Source: Aplectana chamaeleonis (Eukaryota; Nematoda; Chromadorea; Rhabditida; Cosmocercidae). From it: a stretch of DNA of 64,000 nt. Below are positions 24,670 to 33,300 of the stretch, piece by piece. The stretch covers positions 62,001-126,000 of the forward strand of contig JAPDOI010001443.1 in assembly GCA_029168955.1 (NCBI GenBank), given 5' to 3'. Positions within the stretch are counted from its first letter, which is position 1. Every line of letters begins with the position of its first letter. A model generated the notes under the pieces. It had not been told where the DNA came from and did no database searches. It saw only the letters and a list, made by a program, of their open reading frames with translations. The position numbers and the translations under genes were made by a program.

Positions 24670-24780
24670 ACCAACGTGCGACGCGGCCAGCTCGCCGTGC
24701 ACCATCTGGGGCCGTCAGTGGTTGGGCGAGGCCTCCAGCAGTCGGGCGGGTAAAGTACCGCAAACTTGGGTAATTAAACC
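24670..24780 (-). ncRNA. SL1 spliced-leader-like sequence (probable SL RNA pseudogene or SL-derived repeat)
   Basis: On the minus strand 24780-24761 reads GGTTTAATTACCCAAGTTTG, identical to nucleotides 1-20 of nematode SL1. The next bases are CGGTAC where SL1 RNA has AG followed by the GT splice donor, so a GT stays at the donor position. The downstream ~90 bases are GC-rich and show no U-rich Sm site, unlike a functional SL RNA. A diverged second copy is at 29480-29576. Upstream, both copies share a GCA(C/T)TCCAGAGA motif at a similar distance. A real but probably non-functional SL1 derivative; an active variant cannot be excluded. Confidence 0.6.
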
Positions 24781-25489
24781 AGCGAAGCTGCCGACCTCTT
24801 AGCTCCTTCTCTGGAGTGCATCGTATACTTTCCTTTTTTGGATAATCGTTCTGAATGTGTATCATGCGCGCATTGGACGGCTTAATTTTTGGGGCACGTC
24901 CTGTAATCTGAAACACAATAAGAGCAGGTGCTTTCCTAGCAGCACGTTCCCTGACTGGGCTCGAGACCACCTTGTCTTCGAGTTGAATGCATATTCGACA
25001 CGCATTGATTGGGGCGATCGTCTGAGCCGTTGACAAAATTGTCAACGGGGAAGTGTGAAAATCATGCTTTGATTCTAAAGAAGTCGAAAACAAGGCGGTT
25101 TTGGCATGATTCCAGCAAACGTTATTTGAAATTCCCTCCAAGCTACCGTACAAGTTCCGGTATCCTACAGGAGAAAAATTGGACTCCTACAGGAGTATCA
25201 CAGGAGTTCTACAGGAGAAAACCAGGACTCCTGTTGCAAGGGAGACTAGTGCGGCGCTGTTGATCTCGATGGGGGTGGTTCCGGGGCGCACCGGCAGTTG
25301 AACTACCATACTTCCACTTTCTCGACTCACTCATTCACATCTCTTTTTACCACAGGCACGGCTGCAGTGGCAGACATGAAAAACATGGTAAATCGAATGA
25401 TCACGTCCTGATGTGTTTATCACATGCACATCCGGTATAAAAAGCGCCTCATCTCACTCGAGTCCTCATTCGGCATTCGGATGCCGGCT

Positions 25490-26215
25490 ATACTTGTTAT
25501 CCGACGATATTTTTTCGGATAATGGATCGATTCGGATAAGGCCGATTTCAAATTTTCCGGATATTGGTTCGATTCAGATAATGCGCTTTTTCAAATTATC
25601 GGTTATTGGATCGATTCAGATAATGCCATTTCTTCCAATGATTCGGATACGGATATCCGGTCGGGTAGTTTGGGATAACTTCGGATATTTTCGGAACAAA
25701 GTTGAGACAGAACGGTGAAAAATAAACCAGGCACTGGGCAAACCTTTGAAAACATCCATTACTGAGCAAACAGTAGTCCTTCATTGCATTCGCAGCATGC
25801 TCACATACAAACCTCAATCTTCATATATGCATATTAATAAAAATATGAAAACAAATCTTCAAATACTCCATCGTCGTTGGGAGGCACAATATTATCCATA
25901 CACCGGTTTTTTAGGTCAACTAGTAAGTAAAAAGTGTGCAAAGCGACTATACAAAAAAAAACTTTAACACCGAATAACTAGCCACTTGGTCATCTCACTT
26001 GGCCTCCCATTTTTCGGCGCCGTAACGACTCCTCCGATTTTGGAAGGAGTAGGAAAATCCTCGGTTGATTCTATTTAGTATAAGGCGGTACGGAAAACGG
26101 ACTTAGCCTAGTGCACTTTTATCCGATTTTATCCGAATTTTATCCGAGATATATCCAAATTTTATCCGATTTTTTGACCCTTCGGATAATCGTTCGATTC
26201 AGATAATGCGGATTT
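25490..26215. repeat. TTCGGATAATGGATCGATTC low-complexity clusters
   Basis: Degenerate copies of CGGATAAT(C/G)GATCGATTC at 25495-25680 and TTATCCGA(T/G)TTT at 26110-26215. Between them is plain sequence without gene signals. Confidence 0.5.
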
Positions 26216-26269
26216 TAAATTTCCATATTTTTGGTCACTGGGGGATAGGGGATCCTCACAGCTGGGGGC

Positions 26270-26530
26270 GGTTCTTGCCGCGGTCCGCGGAGAGGTGTTT
26301 CTCCTCACCGCAGACCTCGGCGAAGGCTTCGCCCTTGTCCGGACCGAGGCGGGGTTTTCTCTGCCCCGGACCGCGACTTTGAGAAGAGACGGACTGGTCA
26401 TGACTGTGTCGGGGAGGACGATCCGCGGCGCCGGCAGGATGGTCCGCGGCGCTTTACCGGCGCTTCCCCGGCTGCGGTGAAGGATCGTCCTGTCGTCGGC
26501 CGCGGACGATTCTGCGAAAGCGCTGCGTAT
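26270..26530. other. GC-rich patch with short palindromes
   Basis: Local CCGCGGTCCGCGG, GGCGAAGGCTTCGCC and GGACGATCC...GGATCGTCC palindromes. Much more GC-rich than its flanks. No domain in either strand. Confidence 0.4.
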
Positions 26531-27025
26531 GGGCCGTGAGTTTCTCTGAGGTACCAGCCAGAGATCGGAATGAGCACTTCACGCTTGTATTTTGTGAATA
26601 CTGCAAGTACTTTCAAGCCCCCCGCCCCGAAAGCGCTATTTCTGGGCAGTTTATATTTGATTACTAAAACTGTCAGATGCCGAAACGAATTTCTGGGATT
26701 TCTTCACCAATTTTTAATTTTTTGACTATAATTTTTGCGATCCCCACTGACCTTAATTTTGGGGCCAAATATTTTGCCACCTCCGCTGCAACATTTCGCA
26801 ACCTCGCCTGACCTTGCCCTCGTAGAAAAGAAAAGAGAATCTATGCAATCGCGCAAATGCAGGAGAATTGTCCGAAATAATTATCAAAATCTACCGTGCT
26901 GGGGTGCCAACTGCTCTTTCCGCTGCTACCGAGACTAAATTATTCATTCGGAGCTCTTTATTAGTATGCATTAGACCGTATTAATGTATATATCTTATAT
27001 ATTATCCTATCAATTATTGTTTCAG

Positions 27026-27174
27026 AGCGATGATGTGATCCAGTGGTCGTGTCGCGACCGTGAGGCGGCGTGGATTTGGTCCGCAGCACGGCGACTTGAC
27101 CTCTACGTCGATTCCTTCACACTTGCGGTGGCCCTTCTCCACCGTGTCATCTGTGGTACGAGGGTTCCAACGAG
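27026..27174 (+). pseudogene. Isolated exon with cyclin-box-like sequence
   Basis: A TTGTTTCAG acceptor (ending 27025) and a GAG/GTAAGT donor (27174/27175) bracket 149 bp of open frame. The peptide contains DREAAWIWSAARRL, then DSFTLAVALLHRVI. That pattern matches the start of the cyclin N-terminal fold, where the R..xWi..v...l.l...tf.LAv.LLdR consensus spans the first two helices. No convincing neighbouring exons were found, so it is probably a captured single exon. The length and perfect splice sites argue for a real exon; the family call is tentative. Confidence 0.4.
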
Positions 27175-27284
27175 GTAAGTGTTAGAATGTGCCTGGTTCC
27201 TTTTTAGTTGCACACACAGCCTAAATAGCGCCGATACTATTTATTACTTCTGTTCTTGTTTATATGCGATGTATACTATTACTA

Positions 27285-27563
27285 CTGTGCTTCTCTGGGC
27301 CAAATCCCGGTCCGCAATTGCGTCTCGACACGCTTTGCTGCCGCACTCGCTCGAGTCAGTCGAGTTTCCAGCGCCAAAGCCGACTAGATTTGCCCTTTTT
27401 TATACAGTTTCCTCCAATTTCGTTCACCATCCTGTTTCTATAACCCACCTAGAGTCAACAGATCGGCGGCTCCGGCGCTGGAACCCCTCAGACTCGAAAC
27501 TGCGCGGGTGCAAAGCGTGTCGAGACGCAATTGCGGACCGTAATTTGGCCCAGCGAAGCACAG
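27285..27563. mobile_element. 279-bp MITE with TA target duplication
   Basis: The ends CTGTGCTTCTCTGGGCCAAA and TTTGGCCCAGCGAAGCACAG are flanked by TA (27283-27284, 27564-27565). Terminal repeats are about 57 bp. TA duplication suggests a Tc1/mariner-type transposase. A diverged copy is at about 56234-56512. Confidence 0.82.
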
Positions 27564-28222
27564 TACCTATTTTTTTTTCTGCAAAAGTCGCCAGAAAAAT
27601 TTGGGATTCTCTCCACAAATCTTAGCAACACGAGCGAAAGGAAAATTTGCACGCTACGGAAAAGAATGGTTCTAGAAACGTTTCTTTTTAAATGATCACC
27701 CCTTCAGATCACTACTAAAAATGCCCTGCCAAGCATTCTGAATTTCCGAGAATATTTATATGTATACAGAGTCCAGTGGGATTCTGGCTGGCTGCTACGG
27801 TGGTGCCTGTATTCGTAAGAATTCCGGCTCAAAAATGTAGATTTGAAGACGCCTCGTGATTTTTTTTTGGTAGTTCTGGCCATCGATGGAGGGACGTCTT
27901 AATTCCGTCGATTTCGGCCACAAACTTGTGTTGGACTCTGTGTATGTAAATATACCCGTGGTTAATGGTACTTTGGGTCAAGCTAGGTTGTGTGGCTAGG
28001 TAACTGATTGTGAAAGGGGTCGTAAAAATGTGACTGCTAAGCAATCATTTGTGCGGGGGTCGTTTAAATTCGCACTCAAGGTCATTTTCAAAGAGGTGGG
28101 TTTTGACTGATTGTGGGGTTATTTTCAATCCTGATTTTGCTTATTAATCCCTATGGTTATAAAGGTGGAATCCTCATCGCGCAGGGTCAGACGGGACGTT
28201 GTGTAACTTCTCGAAATCGGAG

Positions 28223-28608
28223 TCTTCTTCTTCTTCTTCTTCTTCTTCTTCTTCTTCTTCTTCTTCTTCTTCTTCTTCTTCTTCTTCTTCTTCTTCTTCT
28301 TCTTCTTCTTCTTCTTCTTCTTCTTCTTCTTCTTCTTTCTTCTTCTTCTTCTTCTTCTTCTTCTTCTTCTTTCTTCTTCTTCTTCTTCTTCTTCTTCTTC
28401 TTCTTCTTCTTCTTCTTCTTCTTCTTCTTCTTCTTCTTCTTCTTCTTCTTCTTCTTCTTCTTCTTCTTCTTCTTCTTCTTCTTTCTTCTTCTTTCTTCTT
28501 CTTCTTCTTCTTCTTCTTCTTCTTCTTCTTCTTCTTCTTCTTCTTCTTCTTCTTCTTCTTCTTCTTCTTCTTCTTCTTCTTCTTCTTCTTCTTCTTCTTC
28601 TTCTTCTT
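28223..28608. repeat. TTC/GAA microsatellite, 386 bp
   Basis: Almost uninterrupted TTC on the plus strand with a few extra T bases that shift phase. The long poly-Ser/Leu/Phe frames here are artefacts of it. The tract abuts the 3' end of a LINE frame on the minus strand, so it probably grew from that element's simple-repeat tail. Confidence 0.97.
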
Positions 28609-29045
28609 TGCAGCCACGTCCAGACCAATAATGGATTCGTCTATAGATCCATTGTGGTCAGCGTGGTTGGTCTCTCCGGACAATCAAACAAATGTGCCGT
28701 ATCGTGGCCGTGGCATCCACAGTCTGGGCAAACGTCCGATTTGCTGTTGTTAATCTTACTAACATATGCCATAAGCATAGTAGAGTGACCTCAGCGCAGC
28801 GATGCCAGGGTGCATCTGGCCCTCCTTCCGAGTTCTTGCTGTGAATCTTGCCATCTTTGCAGATTGACTTTGCTTGGAGCATCGGCGAATGGCTTTCTGA
28901 TGCGTCTCTCCCTGACGGGGTTCGGCACTCTCCACGAGGGGTGGTTGGGTTGCTTTATGATATTGATGAAAAATTGTTGGGCCTGGAGCTGACAGTGCTC
29001 TTTTACTGGTAATAATCGTGCCTCCGTATGCAAGTGCGACCCCAC
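28609..29045 (-). pseudogene. LINE (non-LTR retrotransposon) ORF2 C-terminal end
   Basis: Minus-strand reading gives LLPVKEHCQLQAQQF, then NHPSWRVPNP, a 'thumb' region typical of helminth and arthropod LINEs. Next comes LASLR-stop-GHSTMLMAYVSKIN, and the CCHC-like block DVCPDCGCHGHDTAHLFDCP followed by PTTLTTMDL-stop-TNP. This corresponds to the family pattern CPxCG..pHxxxHLFxCPxxPTxLTxxDLWxxP. Two in-frame stops (TGA 28791-28793, in place of Ser; TAG 28641-28643, in place of the conserved Trp) make it a dead copy. The frame runs directly into the GAA tract. Confidence 0.85.
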
Positions 29046-29341
29046 CCCCGTTGCGGAATTTCGCGACCCCGCTTGACCCTGATTTCCGTCGGAGAGTTTG
29101 AAATTTGGCCTATGCTTTGGACGCTGAACACAAGTATGAGATGTTTTTCAGGTCTTGTTGGCTATGTTTTTGGGTTCTGCGGTGTTTTTGGGTTTCACCG
29201 ATCTATAAGTTACACGCTGCCTTGCGCGTGCGAGTCAAAAGCAAAAAACGCTGAGGTTTTTCAGAGAAGCGGAGTGCAGCTAGAAAGGTCAAATTCGAAT
29301 TTTTCGCCAGAAACTATTCTTTTAATCCAAGAGTTTTGGCC

Positions 29342-29390
29342 GAGAAATAGCCCACCAGGCTCCGCAGCGGCTCCTGGTGGGCTATTTCTC
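29342..29390. repeat. 18-bp perfect stem hairpin
   Basis: GAGAAATAGCCCACCAGG (29342-29359) pairs perfectly with 29373-29390 across a 13-base loop. The GGCTATTTCTCGG half recurs at about 29650-29735, where it directly precedes the spt-16 fragment. Confidence 0.75.
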
Positions 29391-29479
29391 CGCTTTTCAC
29401 GAATCAAACAAGTAGTAGCCGATATATAACCGAGAAAGAAGAAATAAATAACCAAAAGTAACAAAGACGCAACCGTCGC

Positions 29480-29576
29480 CGGCTCGCCTAGCCATCATCT
29501 GTGGCCGCCAGCGGTTGAGCGGGGCCTCCAGAGGCTGAACGAGGTTCAAATACCCTTTACTTGGGTAATTGAACAA
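29480..29576 (-). ncRNA. Second SL1-like copy (diverged)
   Basis: Minus strand TGTTCAATTACCCAAGTAAA, then GGGTATTTGAAC. ATTACCCAAGT is shared with SL1, and the leader half can pair with the bases after the donor-like GT, as in stem-loop I of SL RNAs. About 70% similar by eye to the copy at 24670-24780 over the following ~90 bases, including CTGGAGGCC and CAGATG. No Sm site seen. The plus strand mimics tRNA boxes A and B (TGGCCGCCAGCGG, GGTTCAAATACC), but no cloverleaf folds. Confidence 0.45.
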
Positions 29577-29737
29577 ACAGAGTGTGTTGAGATCTGAATC
29601 ATGTCTCTGGAATGCGCCGCATGCCTGTCTGGAGAGCATTATTTCTCGGCTATTTCGCGTCGAGCATTATTTGGCGGCTATTTCGCTGCTATAACGCGAC
29701 AAGTAGGCATTTCGCGGCTATTTCTCGGCCAAAACTC

Positions 29738-30306
29738 TCAGAGTAAATATCATTTCGTTCGAGTTGGTATTTTTCTCCAAATGGCCTTCACTCATCAGCC
29801 GCAATCGACGCTTATGATTCTTTCTCTAGGACCTTGCATGAAGCCGGCTACGGTTTGGCATAGTTGGCCATTCACCGTCATGTTGGGTGAAGTGGAGGTG
29901 GTCCATTTGGGAAGTGTTTCGTTCCAGTGAAACAACATTGATATGGTGTTAAATTTCAAGAATTATACGCTAAAAACCCAGATGGTTCAGCCAATTTACT
30001 CGAGTAATTCAGATCATTCTAAAGTAGGGTTTTCTATTTTTGTCCAGCCTTTCTCTTACTATGGTATACCATTTTGTATCTCTAGGAGTGGCTGAATATG
30101 AGCGACTTTCGCCACACGAAAGGAGTACAGTTGCTGTTTCGGCCGAAGGTCATGAAGGTTTGAGGTGATTTACTGGTATTTTAACGTGTAGAACCTGCAT
30201 CGAGCGATTATGTGTTTAGACAATCACCGACGATTGGAAGCAGTTCTTGAAGACCGGTGGACAGAACTTCCTCGGCGCCGATCCGGATTACGAGAATGAG
30301 CCTGAG
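29738..30306 (+). pseudogene. spt-16: Captured fragment of the FACT subunit gene spt-16 (SUPT16H), intron-bearing
   Basis: SPT16 with SSRP1 forms FACT, the nuclear histone chaperone that acts during transcription and replication. Three exons are visible. Exon A (to 30023) gives WPFTVMLGEVEVVHL, then after a TGA (29928-29930) NNIDMVLNFKNY and KTQMVQPI. Exon B (30086-30157) gives EWLNMSDFRHTKGVQLL. Exon C (30220-30306) gives TITDDWKQFLKTGGQNFL and an acidic tail start. The order and text follow the end of the SPT16 middle (PH-like) domain and the start of the acidic tail: WPPFVVTLDEVEL, FDMVFVFKDY, EWLNSCD, IMKTI.DD, GGW.FL. Introns of 62 bp with GT/AG ends are retained, so this is a DNA-level copy and not a retrocopy. 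The stop, the divergence and the missing rest make it a pseudogene. Confidence 0.8.
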
Positions 30307-33300
30307 GTGGGTCTGAGTTCCGTATAGTCTTCCCAGTGTACAAGCGGGTCCATTTCACACAATGTTATGGTGGCGTGACCGTGTTGAGCATGACAGCGTG
30401 CTTGAAGTGTGCGAAAATTTTTGTGGCACCTACAGCGCTGCAGGGTAAGGCGTAGCGGTGTGACCGGCCAGTGAGAGGTGCGCCCCCCCCTCTTCCAGCT
30501 TTGGATCCGGTGCGGCCCCCTCCCACCGAGGTTGTAACTTTAGACCCTTGTGCGAACCAATTTGAGAGTCTCTTCCGAACAATGCTTCCAAACCATTTTT
30601 CAACAAAAACGAACGTTATAGATCAAGTCACACCGGCCATAATCGGCTCAAAATGGTCGGATCGACCTGGGACTCGGCCGACAGCTTTTTTTGATGGTCC
30701 CCTTCAGAATAAACACCGCAACAGCCTAATCCAGAAAAATTCTTTTTTCGACATCCCCTGACGTGTAATTCCAGCCAGTCGTTTTCCGATCTCTGGTCAG
30801 TATCTCGGATTTGGCTGAAATCTTGACTAGGGGTGTAATTCAGGACGCTGAAGACGAATCTAGCGTCCGTTTCTCAACTTTCGGCCTGCTACCTCAGTTA
30901 TAAGATGGTTTGGGAAAGACGTAGTTCATGTCAATTTTTTATATGTCGATTTTACTGTTCGATTCAATGGCGTGTATCTTCGCGCCATACCTTTTTTACA
31001 TACTTCGGACAAAAAAGTGGTGAAATGGGCCCGTGAAGTAGTGCCTGCTCTCAAGAAAGCAGGAAATCAAAGGGCTTCTAAGAATGCATGCAAAGCCTGT
31101 GAGGAGTTTCAACAACCACGTTCTGAGTTGATATCTCGGCAATCAGAAACCCAGAAAGAATTTCGAAATTCTGGATTATTTGTCGGTCAACATATTGGGA
31201 TCACTCGGAGAACTAACACGTTGGCGAATAAGGAAATTGCTTCGGTTAGCGACCAGGTTGCAAACTGTGCGGATTATTTCGGGATGAGAATGCGGTCCTG
31301 CGTTTCGGATCGAGATCGCAACGCGTTGATGTTGCAGGACCTAAATCATCCAATGCTTCGATTGAGACAATGGTGTGAGAGACAACACTAGCACGACAAC
31401 ACTCTCTATTGCTGCAAACTTTCCTGCAGCAAGCTTTGCGACAGTTGTCAGGCCGCGAGGATCGGCGTACCAGATCTATTAGATGAGGATTCAGGTCAGA
31501 ATCGATCCCAGTAGAACGAAGAAAGCGACATACTCCCCCTTATATTTGGAAAGTGCCCAGAATACAAAACCAACAGAGAACGGCAAGGTACAGAGAGGCC
31601 CCGCTCCCACGGCGACAGCAAAGGGAGGGTGAAGACTGTCTTCGACACAGCTCACTTTGACTATGACAAGGTGTCCTGTATTAAAAAAACTATCTACAGA
31701 TTTTTTGAACGTGCAGAAATGGGCTTAGATTACTTCGCCAGACGATGAGATGACACAACTATACAACCCTACAGAGCACAACAAAACCTTGCGTGTTTCC
31801 TAGGCCATGAGAAGGAAGGCTTGAAGCGAGCCATCGGGGCTGCAATAACATCTACTGTCATAGCCTACACTAAATCTAGAAAGGCATTTAGATTTGCCAA
31901 GGAATTTCCACTCGTAATTGCACAATGAAGACAGGAACAGTTGCTTGTGGAGCTCATTACGAAGCGAGAAGAGCCTACAGATGTGATTAAGCAGTTCGCT
32001 GTTAACATGAAACACGATCTGTTGAAGTAAGTCATCGACGAAAACCACCCGATCTCACCTCTAACAGATAGATGATCACGCCGGGAACGGAATAGAATAG
32101 ATAGTCTTTTTATTGAGAACTGCATCTCCTGTCAATCGTTCATTAACTAAGTTCAGAATAAGTTCGCACGTGGCACATTGCATGTCTCACGGAAACGCTT
32201 AACTTCATTAGATTCCAAGACACAGCAAGCTGGCCTCTCGATGAGTCTTTGAACATTCTTTATTAAACGTCTTATTTCTTTTCATGAAGCAGTTGTGGTG
32301 GGGCTTCCGTTATGACCGGTAGGATGCCAGGTATCTACGGATTATTGAAAGAACATATATAACCAGCAACAAAGTTTCGGGGCCCGCAAGAAATGATCTG
32401 CTGATGACTGCGGAGCTCACAAATTGACCCTTGTGATCACGACGCAGGCAGATATGCAATGAATCTCACCCAAATACTTTTTATGAAGGAGTACTTCCTA
32501 TTTGGTTCACCAACCAGGATTAATAGAAGATTTACCTAACGATCTGTAGCACAGGTAATTAATTTCGGGTCCCCTCAAATGACGATGCTCCACCGTGTCT
32601 GATGGGCTGCAAGTTTTCAGTCATGAGTACACAACATTCTCACCAGTTACCTGGTGCTGCTCGTAAGTCTCAGACGGCTGAAACAGAATTTAGATGTCAC
32701 ACCGCAGGGGCGTAAGCAAGAAAATGTCACATAAAGGTAATAAATGACGCCAGTACATGTATTATTGTGGAACACGTGAACGCAAGCCTCCACCACTTCG
32801 CTAAATTTTTTGAAACTCTCCCAAACGAAGAGAGCCTTTCAGTAGATTTATTCAATTGCGAGGTCTGAAAAAGAAGTGCAGCACCGAGTAAATTTTCTGC
32901 AAACGTTTTGTTGCATTTTTTTGCTATCACAGAGCGCCCCATCGCCACAACTCACTTCGAAATTGACGGAATGAATTTTCAAAATTTTCATGTTCCTCTT
33001 AGTGAGGCAAACGCGATGACACGTGAAAACTTTCTGACCCCGGTGTTTCATCGTAATATTTGTATTTCTTTCTGTGATCCCCAATGACCACAGATCGGAA
33101 CATGTCAGATTTCTTTTATGATGACCGCCTGATCAGTTCACAATGAGGGATTTTTATGTGGAAACATACAATTTTTGATTGATTTCGGGTATTGACTCAG
33201 TTATTTCGCATCACTTTTTTTACTCGTTGAAAGCTGTTCAAAAATGGCATTAAATTGAATTCGTAGGACTCTGATGCAAGTTGTGGCTATGTGGCGCTTT

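Noticed and set aside
28113..28753. Poly-Ser/Leu/Phe proteins
   Set aside because: Translation of a TTC/GAA microsatellite in different phases.
29500..29560. tRNA gene or tRNA-derived SINE from box A/B-like motifs
   Set aside because: No cloverleaf can be drawn; the minus strand is better explained by similarity to SL1 and to the copy at 24670-24780.
30972..31391. 139-codon frame as a gene
   Set aside because: No recognisable domain, no splice support, and nothing marks the start; left as unannotated sequence.
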